Positions 35,551 through 43,376 of a stretch of 64,000 bases of DNA are shown piece by piece; position 1 is the stretch's first letter; each line of letters begins with the position of its first letter. Under the pieces are notes generated by a model. That model had not been told where the DNA came from. It did not search any database and was given only the letters and a program-made list of their open reading frames with translations. Source of the stretch: Phytopseudomonas punonensis. GTDB taxonomy: Bacteria; Pseudomonadota; Gammaproteobacteria; Pseudomonadales; Pseudomonadaceae. The stretch spans positions 93,612 through 157,611 of the forward strand of contig NZ_FRBQ01000010.1 of NCBI RefSeq assembly GCF_900142655.1. The letters run 5' to 3'. The position numbers were made by a program, and so were the translations under genes.

Positions 35551-35943
35551 ATGTCGGCGACTCAAAATTACGGCACTGGCCGTCGCAAGACTGCAACCGC
35601 ACGCGTTTTCCTGCGTCCGGGCACTGGCAAGATCTCCATCAACAACCGCACCCTGGACACCTTCTTCGGTCGTGAAACTGCCCGCATGGTAGTTCGCCAG
35701 CCGCTGGAGCTGACCGAGATGACCGAGAAATTCGACATCTACGTTACCGTTATCGGTGGCGGTGTGAGCGGTCAAGCTGGTGCAATTCGTCACGGTATCA
35801 CCCGCGCTCTGATGGACTACGACGAAACTCTGCGTCCGGCTCTGCGTAAAGCAGGCTACGTGACTCGCGATGCTCGTGAAGTAGAACGTAAGAAAGTCGG
35901 TCTGCGTAAAGCACGTAAGCGTCCTCAGTACTCCAAGCGTTAA
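35551..35943 (+). CDS. rpsI: 30S ribosomal protein S9
   Basis: A 130-residue S9, whose C-terminal tail (KKVGLRKARKRPQYSKR) reaches the P-site tRNA anticodon. GTGRRKTATARVFLRPGTGKI at the N terminus is diagnostic. It is the second gene of rplM-rpsI, followed by a strong terminator. Confidence 0.98.
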   Translation: MSATQNYGTGRRKTATARVFLRPGTGKISINNRTLDTFFGRETARMVVRQPLELTEMTEKFDIYVTVIGGGVSGQAGAIRHGITRALMDYDETLRPALRKAGYVTRDAREVERKKVGLRKARKRPQYSKR

Positions 35944-35961
35944 TTCGCTTCGGTACTCGAA

Positions 35962-35998
35962 AACGCCCAGTTTCCTCACGGAGCTGGGCGTTTTTTAT
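35962..35998 (+). terminator. Terminator after rpsI
   Basis: AACGCCCAG and CTGGGCGTT form the stem, followed by TTTTTATT. Confidence 0.92.
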
Positions 35999-36471
35999 TG
36001 CCTGCCATTTTTGGCGGCTACCCTGCGGCCCGTCGCAAACTACGTTAGAAATGGCGCCCTGCCATTTTTAATTGCTGCTCCAGGCGCCGCCGATTTCCGT
36101 CCGCTCCGCTCGAACTCTGGTGTTTGCGGCCTACTCACCGCTTCGTTGATGCGCGTCATGAGTCGCCCGGTGGGCCTGTGCGAATCTCGCGCCGGATTGC
36201 AGTAGCGCCGATCCGATGCACCACCACTACCACGTTCTACCTCCGCCGCCCGGCCGCCGACTTGTTCTGCGGGGCCGTATGGCCGAGGCAATCGATTAAA
36301 GTCGCTGATGAACGTCGAATGGAAGCGCCCCGGACGTGCGCAGCCCTGAATAGAGACGGGCGAGTGCGCGTATGGCGCCGCTATGTCCCTCTGGCCGCTG
36401 CTGCCTCGCGACAGACACTTACTTATTAGAGGCCTGAACAACAGGCCGGAAAGCCGATGGGAGACGACTGA
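35999..36471 (+). other. Intergenic region before petABC
   Basis: About 470 bp with no credible gene. A 7-bp hairpin AAATGGC/GCCATTT with a 5-nt loop lies at 36049-36067. The petA ribosome site GGGAG is at the end. The bc1 promoter must be here, but I cannot place its hexamers with confidence. Confidence 0.5.
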
Positions 36472-37065
36472 ATGAGCAATGACGGCGTGAATGCGGGCCG
36501 GCGTCGCTTTCTGGTGGCAGCCACTTCGGTGGTTGGGGCCGCCGGGGCGGTGGGGGCTGCAATTCCGTTTGTGGGGTCGTGGTACCCGAGTGCCAAGGCC
36601 AAGGCCGCGGGTGCTCCGGTCAAGGTCAACGTCAGCAAGATCGAGCCGGGCCAGCAGATGGTCGCCGAATGGCGTGGCCAGCCGGTGTTCATCATGCGGC
36701 GCACCGAGGCGATCCTCGAGAACCTCACCAAGATCGAAGGGCAGCTGGCCGATGCGGACTCCCAGCATTCGGTGCAGCCTCGTTACGTTGACCCGAAAAC
36801 CCGCTCGATCAAGCCGGAAATCCTCCTGCTGGTCGGGCTGTGCACGCACTTGGGCTGCGCGCCGTCATTCCGTCCCGAGGTGGCACCTGCTGACCTTGGC
36901 GAGAACTGGGTCGGTGGTTATTTCTGCCCGTGTCACGGTTCGCGCTATGACCTCGCCGGCCGCGTCTACAAGTCGCAACCGGCGCCGCTGAACCTGCCGG
37001 TGCCGGCGCACACCTACGAGTCGGCTGACGTGATCATCATCGGTGTGGATCAGGAGCAAGCATGA
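36472..37065 (+). CDS. petA: Ubiquinol-cytochrome c reductase Rieske iron-sulfur subunit
   Basis: A 197-residue Rieske protein of the cytochrome bc1 complex. It takes electrons from ubiquinol at the periplasmic face and passes them to cytochrome c1. A Tat-type N-terminal anchor is visible (GRRRFLVAATSVVGAAGAVG). The 2Fe-2S ligands lie in CTHLGCAPSF and CPCHGSRYDLAG. The ATG at 36472 follows GGGAGACGACTGA. petB overlaps its end (ATGATGA), so petABC is one translation-coupled operon. Confidence 0.97.
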   Translation: MSNDGVNAGRRRFLVAATSVVGAAGAVGAAIPFVGSWYPSAKAKAAGAPVKVNVSKIEPGQQMVAEWRGQPVFIMRRTEAILENLTKIEGQLADADSQHSVQPRYVDPKTRSIKPEILLLVGLCTHLGCAPSFRPEVAPADLGENWVGGYFCPCHGSRYDLAGRVYKSQPAPLNLPVPAHTYESADVIIIGVDQEQA

Positions 37066-38291
37066 TGAGCAAATTCATGGAGTGGGTGGACGCACGCTTC
37101 CCCGCCACCAATATGTGGAACGACCACCTCGCCAAGTATTACGCGCCGAAGAACTTCAACTTCCTGTATTTCTTCGGCTCCCTGGCGCTGCTGGTGCTGG
37201 TCAATCAATTGCTGACTGGTGTGTGGCTGACCATGAGCTACAACCCGACTGCCGAGGGTGCCTTCGCGTCGGTCGAGGGGCTGATGCGCGACGTGCGCAC
37301 CGGCGATACGCCCCACGGTGCGATCCTGCGCTACATGCATTCCACCGGCGCATCTGCGTTCTTCATCGTCGTCTACCTGCACATGTTCCGCGGCCTGCTC
37401 TATGGCTCGTATCAGAAGCCCCGTGAGCTGGTGTGGATCTTCGGCATGCTGATCTACCTGATGCTGATGGCCGAAGCCTTCATGGGCTACCTGCTGCCGT
37501 GGGGGCAGATGTCCTACTGGGGCGCCCAGGTGATCATCTCGCTGTTCGGCGCCATTCCGTACATCGGCGGCGAGCTGACTGAGTGGATTCGCGGTGACTA
37601 CCTGATTTCCGGCATCACCCTGAATCGCTTCTTCGCTCTGCACGTGGTGGCCCTGCCGATCGTCATTCTCGGCCTGGTGGTGCTGCACATTCTGGCGCTG
37701 CACGAAGTCGGCTCGAACAACCCGGACGGCATCGACATCAAGAAGTACAAGGACGAGAACGGCATCCCGCTCGACGGCATTCCCTTCCACCCGTACTACA
37801 CGGTGAAGGATATCGTCGGCGTCGTGGTGTTCCTGTTCGTCTTCTGCTTCGTGGTGTTCTTCTTCCCAGAGATGGGCGGCTACTTCCTCGAGAAGCCCAA
37901 CTTCGAGCAGGCCAACCCGTTCAAGACCCCCGAGCACATCGCTCCGGTGTGGTACTTCACGCCGTTCTACGCAATCTTGCGCGCCATCCCCGACAAGTTG
38001 ATGGGCGTGATCGCCATGGGCGCCGCCATTGCCGTGCTGTTCGTGCTGCCCTGGCTGGACCGCAGCCCCGTGCGCTCGATGCGCTACAAGGGCTGGCTGA
38101 GCAAGCTGTGGTTGCTGGTGTTCTGCGTGTCCTTCGTCATCCTCGGTGTGCTCGGCGTTCTGCCTCCCACGCCGGGCCGTACGCTGCTGTCGCAACTGTG
38201 CACGGCGCTGTATTTCGCGTACTTCATCCTGATGCCGTTCTACACCAGGATGGAAAAGACCAAACCCGTTCCTGAAAGGGTGACCGGCTGA
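37062..38291 (+). CDS. petB: Ubiquinol-cytochrome c reductase cytochrome b
   Basis: A 409-residue integral membrane subunit holding haems bL and bH and both quinone sites. Paired haem histidines are seen in RYMHSTGASAFFIVVYLHMFRG and in FFALHVVALPIVILGLVVLHILALHE. The Qo-site region appears as GMLIYLMLMAEAFMGYLLPWGQMSYWGA. PEW of the classical PEWY is replaced by PVW (HIAPVWYFTPFYAILR), a known variant. Two ATGs (37062, 37065) are possible. It overlaps petC by 1 bp. Confidence 0.97.
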   Translation: MMSKFMEWVDARFPATNMWNDHLAKYYAPKNFNFLYFFGSLALLVLVNQLLTGVWLTMSYNPTAEGAFASVEGLMRDVRTGDTPHGAILRYMHSTGASAFFIVVYLHMFRGLLYGSYQKPRELVWIFGMLIYLMLMAEAFMGYLLPWGQMSYWGAQVIISLFGAIPYIGGELTEWIRGDYLISGITLNRFFALHVVALPIVILGLVVLHILALHEVGSNNPDGIDIKKYKDENGIPLDGIPFHPYYTVKDIVGVVVFLFVFCFVVFFFPEMGGYFLEKPNFEQANPFKTPEHIAPVWYFTPFYAILRAIPDKLMGVIAMGAAIAVLFVLPWLDRSPVRSMRYKGWLSKLWLLVFCVSFVILGVLGVLPPTPGRTLLSQLCTALYFAYFILMPFYTRMEKTKPVPERVTG

Positions 38292-39073
38292 TGAGAAAGC
38301 TATTTGCTGCATGTGTGGTCGCGTTACTGCCGGCATTCGCGCTGGCGGCCGGTGGCCACGGCGTGGCCCTGGACAACGCCGATATCGACCTGACCGACAA
38401 GGCTGCGCTGCAGGATGGCGCGCGTACTTTCGCCAACTACTGCATGGGCTGTCACAGCGCCAAGTTCCAGCGCTACGAGCGCGTTGCTGCGGACATCGGC
38501 GTGTCCGAAGAACAAATGATGGCGAACCTGGTGTTCACCGACGCCAAGATCGGCGACCACATGACCATCGGCATGAAGCCCGAGGACGCCAAGCGCTGGT
38601 TCGGCGCCGCGCCGCCCGATCTGACCCTGGTCGCCCGGGTACGCGGCAACGACTGGCAGTATACCTATCTGCGTACCTTCTATGACGATCCGGCGCGGCC
38701 GCTGGGCGCCAACAATCTGGTGTTCCCCAACGTCGGCATGCCCAACGTGCTGGGTCGCCTGCAGGGGCGTCAGTACATGGGCTGCAAGCAGGTGCAGGTG
38801 GTCGACAACGGCAAGAAGCAGTTCGACCCACTGACCGGCACACCGCTGACTCATGAAGCCTGCGACCAGCTGGTGCTCGAGCCGAACAGCGGCCAGCTCA
38901 GCCCCCAGGCTTTCGATGACAAGGTGCGCAACCTGGTGACTTTCCTGGCCTACTCGGCGGATCCGAACAAGCTGCACATGAGGCGCATCGGCACTTACGT
39001 GCTGATCTACCTGGCGTTCTTCTTCGTATTCGCCTATCTGCTCAAGCGCGAGTATTGGAAAGACGTGCATTAA
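38291..39073 (+). CDS. petC: Ubiquinol-cytochrome c reductase cytochrome c1
   Basis: A 260-residue c1 subunit. The signal sequence ends ALAAGGHG, the single haem motif is CMGCHS (about 49-54), and the axial methionine probably lies in NVGMPNVLGRLQG. A C-terminal anchor (IGTYVLIYLAFFFVFAYLLKREYW) holds it in the inner membrane with the haem domain in the periplasm. Its ATG overlaps the petB stop (TGATG). A terminator and sspA follow. Confidence 0.97.
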   Translation: MRKLFAACVVALLPAFALAAGGHGVALDNADIDLTDKAALQDGARTFANYCMGCHSAKFQRYERVAADIGVSEEQMMANLVFTDAKIGDHMTIGMKPEDAKRWFGAAPPDLTLVARVRGNDWQYTYLRTFYDDPARPLGANNLVFPNVGMPNVLGRLQGRQYMGCKQVQVVDNGKKQFDPLTGTPLTHEACDQLVLEPNSGQLSPQAFDDKVRNLVTFLAYSADPNKLHMRRIGTYVLIYLAFFFVFAYLLKREYWKDVH

Positions 39074-39134
39074 AAACTACCTGCGCCGGCGGCCTCGCTT
39101 ACGTTTTTAAACTGTCGGTTCCGGTATCATGCTC

Positions 39135-39160
39135 AGCCCGCGTACCCCGCGGGCTTTTTT
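39135..39160 (+). terminator. Terminator after petABC
   Basis: AGCCCGCG...CGCGGGCT stem with a TACCC loop, followed by TTTTT, 61 bp after the petC stop. Confidence 0.9.
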
Positions 39161-39252
39161 ATGCCCTGAAAACTCATTCATGGGCAGCCGGGAGCCGTCG
39201 CTTGCGACAGCGTTTCCGGCGATTTTATGTTTCACAAATCTGGAGGATCGCC

Positions 39253-39870
39253 TTGGCTGCGACCAACCGGTTGGCCTGTTTTTCCGACGCCGCCAATCAC
39301 TACTCTCACCGCGTGCGCATCGTGCTTGCCGAGAAGAACGTCGTTGTGGAAATCATCGACGTGGAGCAGGGCCGCTTGCCTGACAAGCTGCTCGAAGCCA
39401 ACCCCTACGCGACGCTGCCGACTCTAGTCGACCGTGACTTGGCGCTCTACGAGCCCACGGTGATCATGGAGTACCTGGAAGAGCGCTACCCGCACCCGCC
39501 GTTGATGCCGGTGTATCCGGTGGCACGCGGCAACACGCGCCTGCTGATGCACCGCATTCAGCGCGATTGGTGCTCGCTGGTCGACCTGATTCTCGACCCG
39601 CGCAGCAAAGAGCCGGCCCGTGTGCAGGCGCGCAAGGAATTGCGCGAAAGCCTGACCGGGGTTTCTCCGCTGTTCGCCGAGAAGCCATTTTTTCTCAGCG
39701 ACGAGCTGAGCTTGGTAGACTGCTGCCTGTTGCCGATCCTCTGGCGCCTGCCGGTGCTGGGGATCGAATTGCCAAGGCCGGCTAAACCGCTGCTCGATTA
39801 CATGGACCGGCAGTTTGCGCGCGCGAGTTTTCGCCAGAGCCTGTCGTCTGTCGAACGAGACATGCGCTGA
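39253..39870 (+). CDS. sspA: Stringent starvation protein A
   Basis: A 205-residue glutathione S-transferase-fold protein that binds RNA polymerase and alters promoter use in stationary phase and starvation. The N-terminal RLACFSDAANHYSHRVRIVLAEKNV and the PHPPLMPVYPVARG stretch are family features. The start is TTG at 39253 with GGAGG 6 bp upstream; it gives the normal length and N terminus (LAATNRLACFSD), whereas the upstream ATG would add 66 residues across the terminator. It is followed by sspB. Confidence 0.95.
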   Translation: MAATNRLACFSDAANHYSHRVRIVLAEKNVVVEIIDVEQGRLPDKLLEANPYATLPTLVDRDLALYEPTVIMEYLEERYPHPPLMPVYPVARGNTRLLMHRIQRDWCSLVDLILDPRSKEPARVQARKELRESLTGVSPLFAEKPFFLSDELSLVDCCLLPILWRLPVLGIELPRPAKPLLDYMDRQFARASFRQSLSSVERDMR

Positions 39871-39919
39871 CCCATTTTTCCGGGGCGCCGCAGTAGGCGC
39901 ACCCCGTTCAGGAGGTTTG

Positions 39920-40333
39920 ATGAACTCCAGTCGTCCTTATCTGATTCGCGCGCTGTACGAGTGGATCGTCGACAACGGTTGCACCCCCCATCTGCTGGTC
40001 AACGCCGAGTATCCCGGTGTTCAGGTCCCGACCAAGTTCGTCAGTGACGGGCAGATCGTGCTCAACGTATCGCCCACCGCAGTACGTGAACTGGATCTTG
40101 GCACCGAGGCGGTCAGCTTCGAGGGCCGCTTTGGTGGCGTCGGCCACAGCCTGTTCGTGCCGTCGCCTGCCGTGCTGGCGATCTACGCGCGGGAAAATGG
40201 CCAGGGCATGGTCTTCGATCAAGAGCCACCGCCCGTGCAAAACGAGGTCGAGGTTGTCGAAGAGCAGGACACGCCACCGGACGACGAGCCGCCGCGGCCA
40301 AGCGGACGGCCGAGCCTGAAGGTCGTCAAGTAA
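39920..40333 (+). CDS. sspB: ClpXP adaptor SspB
   Basis: A 137-residue SspB. It grips ssrA-tagged proteins and hands them to ClpXP. The substrate domain is SSRPYLIRALYEWIVDNGCTPHLLVNAEYPGVQVP to about 110, and the conserved C-terminal ClpX-binding tail is RPSLKVVK, joined by an acidic linker. The ATG at 39920 has AGGAGG 5-6 bp upstream. It is co-transcribed with sspA, as in most gamma-proteobacteria, and followed by a terminator. Confidence 0.96.
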   Translation: MNSSRPYLIRALYEWIVDNGCTPHLLVNAEYPGVQVPTKFVSDGQIVLNVSPTAVRELDLGTEAVSFEGRFGGVGHSLFVPSPAVLAIYARENGQGMVFDQEPPPVQNEVEVVEEQDTPPDDEPPRPSGRPSLKVVK

Positions 40334-40357
40334 GCGCTTTTATCGCTTGTCGCTTGC

Positions 40358-40387
40358 AAAATGCCGGTCTCATGACCGGCATTTTTT
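40358..40387 (+). terminator. Terminator after sspAB
   Basis: AAAATGCCGGTC and GACCGGCATTTTTT form a perfect stem with a short loop and a T-run. Confidence 0.93.
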
Positions 40388-40505
40388 ATGGGCGGGGCGA
40401 AACTTTCCACGCGCTGCAATGGCATTTTGGCAGTTCGTGCAATCTGCCTGAGCCGCTACGCTTTAACATGCAGTTTGCACGGAAAATAGAATTCACATAA
40501 TTGCT

Positions 40506-40518
40506 TAAATTATTGATT
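40506..40518 (-). promoter_or_regulatory. Candidate IHF site
   Basis: The minus strand reads AATCAATAATTTA, a full match to the IHF consensus WATCAANNNNTTR. It lies in an AT-rich block about 30 bp upstream of the sigma-54 promoter below, where IHF bending commonly assists enhancer proteins. Confidence 0.6.
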
Positions 40519-40546
40519 TTTAATGATTATTTTTGATTTAAAAACC

Positions 40547-40562
40547 TGGCACAGCGCTTGCG
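40547..40562 (+). promoter_or_regulatory. Sigma-54 (RpoN) promoter of the BON gene
   Basis: TGGCACAGCGCTTGCG matches the sigma-54 -24/-12 consensus TGGCAC-N5-TTGC exactly, with correct GG-GC spacing. It lies 68 bp before the BON-protein ATG. Upstream, GGCAG-N10-CTGCC (40429-40448) could bind an enhancer protein. Confidence 0.75.
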
Positions 40563-40630
40563 ATATTCAGGAGGAAGCCACAGTCCAGAAGTTGGATGTG
40601 GCGAACTTGAATGAAACAGGAGTGTTGCCC

Positions 40631-40996
40631 ATGAAACTGCCAGTCAATAAGTTCGCTTTTGCCGCTATCACTGCGACCGCCCTGAGCTTGTCCGTGGCGG
40701 GTACCGCTTTCGCCGATACCTACAACAGCACCCAGCCGACCATGCTGGCTGCCAACACCATGGACAAGGCTGAAGAAGCTGTTTCCGACACCTGGATCAC
40801 CAGCAAAGTCAAATCGTCCTTCCTGGCTGACGACGGCCTCAGCGCTCTGGACATCAAGGTCGAGACCAACAAAGGTGTGGTTTCCCTGTCCGGCGTCGTG
40901 AAAACCGAAGCTGAGCGTGACCTGGCTGTTGCCAAAGCCAAGGAAATCAAAGGCGTTCAAGCGGTCTCCGCTGACGGCCTGAAAGCTGCCGACTGA
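40631..40996 (+). CDS. Exported BON-domain protein
   Basis: A 121-residue OsmY-like protein. The signal peptide (FAFAAITATALSLSVAGTAFA) sends it to the periplasm. A single BON domain follows (DTWITSKVKSSFLADDGLSALDIKVETNKGVVSLSGVVKTEAERDLAV, about 50-105). BON domains are thought to bind phospholipid surfaces, and OsmY-type proteins respond to osmotic stress. The ATG at 40631 has AGGAG upstream; a longer in-frame start at 40523 would overlap the sigma-54 promoter. It is followed by csbD, probably co-transcribed in part through a hairpin at 41008-41029. Confidence 0.9.
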   Translation: MKLPVNKFAFAAITATALSLSVAGTAFADTYNSTQPTMLAANTMDKAEEAVSDTWITSKVKSSFLADDGLSALDIKVETNKGVVSLSGVVKTEAERDLAVAKAKEIKGVQAVSADGLKAAD

Positions 40997-41007
40997 TCAT
41001 GTGTTCG

Positions 41008-41029
41008 GGCAGGCCCTTTGGGGCCTGCC
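41008..41029 (+). terminator. Hairpin between BON gene and csbD
   Basis: GGGCAGGCCC and GGGCCTGCC pair tightly, followed by GTCTCTCTC rather than a T-run. It may act as a partial terminator or mRNA-stabilising structure. Confidence 0.5.
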
Positions 41030-41057
41030 GTCTCTCTCGATAACAGGAGAATGAATC

Positions 41058-41255
41058 ATGAATTCCGACATCATCAAAGGTAAGTGGAAGCAGCTCAGCG
41101 GCGATATGAAGGCGCGCTGGGGTAAGCTGACCAACGACGACGTTGACGTCGCCGAAGGCCATAGCGAATACCTGGCTGGCAAGCTGCAGGAGCGTTACGG
41201 CTGGACCAAGGAAAAAGTCGAGGACGAGCTGCGCGATTTCCGCAGCAAGTACTGA
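41058..41255 (+). CDS. CsbD family stress protein
   Basis: A 65-residue CsbD-like protein, NSDIIKGKWKQLSGDMKARWGKLTNDDVDVAEGH, with the family's GKWKQ and WGKL blocks. CsbD-type proteins rise during general stress (sigma-B in Bacillus, osmotic or envelope stress in pseudomonads), but their molecular role is unknown. The ATG at 41058 has ACAGGAGA upstream. Adjacent to the BON gene, it probably shares its sigma-54-driven transcript. Confidence 0.9.
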   Translation: MNSDIIKGKWKQLSGDMKARWGKLTNDDVDVAEGHSEYLAGKLQERYGWTKEKVEDELRDFRSKY

Positions 41256-41291
41256 TTCTTCACCGGCGTTACCTGCGCCACTGATTCTCGG

Positions 41292-41317
41292 AGAGCCCCA
41301 GCCTGTGCTGGGGCTTT
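41292..41317 (+). terminator. Terminator after csbD
   Basis: AGAGCCCCAGC and GCTGGGGCTTT form the stem, with CTGCTTTTT downstream. Confidence 0.85.
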
Positions 41318-41420
41318 CTGCTTTTTGGCGTATGGTGAGCGTCGCCAGCTGGCGGCGAACTTCAAGTTTGCCGTCTGCGGGTCGATACCATGACCATACT
41401 CGCCAGGCACAGGACGTAGC

Positions 41421-42317
41421 ATGTCGACGATCACCCCCTCCGGCGCAAGCTCCGCGCCACCGCTCAAGGTCTCGCCTGGGCGCACTACCGATAGCAGCAA
41501 CTCGAAAGCCAAACCGGCCAGCGAGCCCGAGCAGCAGCCCTCGGTTACCGTCACCCTCAGCGAATACGCCCAGAAACGCGCGAAAACTATGCGTGAGGCC
41601 TTTGGCAAGTTGAGCGAAATGCAGGCCAGGCAGGCCGAGACGCGCAAGGACGCGGCACGCCAGCGCCTCGAAGACATCAAGCGACGCATCGAAATGCTCA
41701 AGCAATTGGTCATGGCCCTTGGGCCGGCAGCGGCGAAAGGGGCGCTGCGTCAGATCAAGCAACTGGCTCAGGAACTAGGCCAAGCTGCCGCGGTGCTCAA
41801 GGAGCCATCCGGCGGTGGCAGCTCCACGATCGATACGGCTCAGGCCGCGAGTGGCGAGAGCGAGGGCACTGCTGCTCAGGGGACGGAAACGGTCGATGCG
41901 GTGACTGAAGTTGCACCGGATGCAGAGGTCGAGGTCGAGGCTGAAACTCCTGAGGTGAATGCCGAGGCTGCCGAGCTGGCTGCTGGTGAAGAAGCCGAGG
42001 AGGGTGACGAACCCGTCGCCAGCGAAGAGGAGGTCAGCGAGCAGGCGCAAGCTGCTATCAATCAGACCCGTAACGAGCGCAATGAGCGTCAGCGTCGCGC
42101 CGACGCCGAAGAACTGAAGAAAGTGGCCGCCCAGCTCAAGCAGTTGCTGGCCATGGTGCGCTCGCAAATCAGTGGCAAGCCGGACGACGAGAGCAAGAAG
42201 CTGATCGAGGGCATCGACAAGCAATTGGCCGATGTCGAGAAGGCCGCCACCGAGATGAGCGGCGGTGGCCTTTCCATTTCCGTTTCCGTTGGCGCGTCGT
42301 TGTCGATCAGCGTTTAG
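41421..42317 (+). CDS. Unrecognised coiled-coil protein with acidic middle
   Basis: A 298-residue protein I do not recognise. It has no signal peptide or membrane segment. A disordered Ser/Pro-rich start (1-40) is followed by SVTVTLSEYAQKRAKTMREA and a long basic helix/coiled coil (about 48-125). Then comes a strongly acidic Glu/Ala stretch (about 145-208), a second helix with RNERNERQRRADAEELKKVAAQLKQLL (217-243), and an odd C-terminal tail GGGLSISVSVGASLSISV. The VTLSEYAQKR block recalls linkers in flagellar or tail-length proteins, but that is a weak likeness. It is a single gene, with a normal start at 41421. Confidence 0.8.
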   Translation: MSTITPSGASSAPPLKVSPGRTTDSSNSKAKPASEPEQQPSVTVTLSEYAQKRAKTMREAFGKLSEMQARQAETRKDAARQRLEDIKRRIEMLKQLVMALGPAAAKGALRQIKQLAQELGQAAAVLKEPSGGGSSTIDTAQAASGESEGTAAQGTETVDAVTEVAPDAEVEVEAETPEVNAEAAELAAGEEAEEGDEPVASEEEVSEQAQAAINQTRNERNERQRRADAEELKKVAAQLKQLLAMVRSQISGKPDDESKKLIEGIDKQLADVEKAATEMSGGGLSISVSVGASLSISV

Positions 42318-42341
42318 CACGCCTCACTGCGGGGCTGCGAT

Positions 42342-43292
42342 TTACGCGAGGATCGCGGCCAGCGCCGCACGGTCGACGTTGGCGCCGCTAAGCACCACTG
42401 CGGCGCGCTCGCCACGATTGATCTCGCGTTCCTGAATCAATGCCGCCAGGGCCGCCGCACCGGCGCCTTCGGCCAAGTTGTGGGTGTCTTCGTGATAGAT
42501 GCGCATGGCCTGGCGGATTTCGTCATCATCGACCCGCACGATCCGCGCGGCGCCTGCACGAATGATCTCCAGTGCTTCAGCCTGTGGGATCCGGCAGGCC
42601 ATACCATCGGCGATGGTATCGGCGCTGTCGGTGCAGATGATTCGCCCAGCGGCAAAGCTCTGCGCATAGCCATCGGCGGCGGTGCTCACCACACCGATCA
42701 CCTCGGTATCCAGGCCGAGCAGATCACGGGTGCGGATCACCCCACAGATACCCGAACCCAGGCCGATGGGCACGTAGATGCGCTTGAGCGGCGGCGCGGC
42801 CTCGAACAGCTCCAGCGCGTAAGTGGCCACGCCGCGGATCAGATCCGGGTGCAGCGACGGCACGAAATGCAGGTTGCGCTCGGTGGCCAGCTCGGCGGCT
42901 TTGGCGCGGGCTTCGTCGAAGTCGCGGCCCTGCTCGATCACCTCGGCGCCCTGCGCGGCCATGGCGGCATTCTTCTCGCGGGCGTTGCCCTGCGGCACCA
43001 CGATGACGATGGGCAACCCGGCCTTGCGCGCGGCCAGCGCCATGCTTTGCCCGTGATTGCCGCGCGTGGCCGAGACTAGCCCGGTGATGGTCGGCTCACG
43101 GCGCATCAGTGCATCCACGTAGACCAGCCCGCCGCGCACCTTGAAAGCGCCAGTCGGGGTGTGGTTTTCGTGTTTGACCCACACCTCGCAGCCGAGACGT
43201 TCGGCGAGCAGCGGCCAGGCGAACTGCGGCGTTGCCGGAATGCTCGGGCGAATCAGCGTGGTGGCTTGGCGCAGGGCGGCGAGGTCGAACAT
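42342..43292 (-). CDS. PLP-dependent serine/threonine dehydratase-like enzyme
   Basis: A 316-residue fold-type II PLP enzyme of the threonine/serine dehydratase group. The Schiff-base lysine is K51 in TPTGAFKVRGG, and the phosphate loop is PIGLGSGICGVI. No C-terminal ACT domain is present, so it is the catabolic short form; 3-hydroxyaspartate dehydratase or racemase activity is also possible. The start at 43292 (MFDLAALRQATTLIRPSIP) is chosen over an upstream ATG at 43373 that runs through the shared control region. It is divergent from a MocR regulator, which probably controls it. Confidence 0.87.
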   Translation of the reverse strand: MFDLAALRQATTLIRPSIPATPQFAWPLLAERLGCEVWVKHENHTPTGAFKVRGGLVYVDALMRREPTITGLVSATRGNHGQSMALAARKAGLPIVIVVPQGNAREKNAAMAAQGAEVIEQGRDFDEARAKAAELATERNLHFVPSLHPDLIRGVATYALELFEAAPPLKRIYVPIGLGSGICGVIRTRDLLGLDTEVIGVVSTAADGYAQSFAAGRIICTDSADTIADGMACRIPQAEALEIIRAGAARIVRVDDDEIRQAMRIYHEDTHNLAEGAGAAALAALIQEREINRGERAAVVLSGANVDRAALAAILA

Positions 43293-43340
43293 CGGGTGGT
43301 GCTCCGGGGGGGGGCTTTGACCAGATGCTACGGCTCGGGC

Positions 43341-43370
43341 ATTGTATGGGTAAATCTTTATATTGCATGG
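43341..43370. promoter_or_regulatory. Direct repeats, candidate MocR operator
   Basis: ATTGTATGG (43341-43349) and ATTGCATGG (43362-43370) are direct repeats 21 bp apart, two helical turns, within the 84-bp gap between the divergent dehydratase and MocR genes. MocR proteins often bind direct repeats in such gaps. The repeats are observed; binding is inferred. Confidence 0.5.
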
Positions 43371-43376
43371 CAAGCA

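Noticed and set aside
36124..36429. Short frame in the petA upstream region
   Set aside because: No ribosome site and Arg-rich, low-complexity product; the region is better read as non-coding leader.
37050..38336. 428-codon open frame antisense to petB
   Set aside because: It is the mirror frame of a highly conserved cytochrome b gene; the protein is His/Gln-rich and matches no family, typical of antisense frames in GC-rich DNA.
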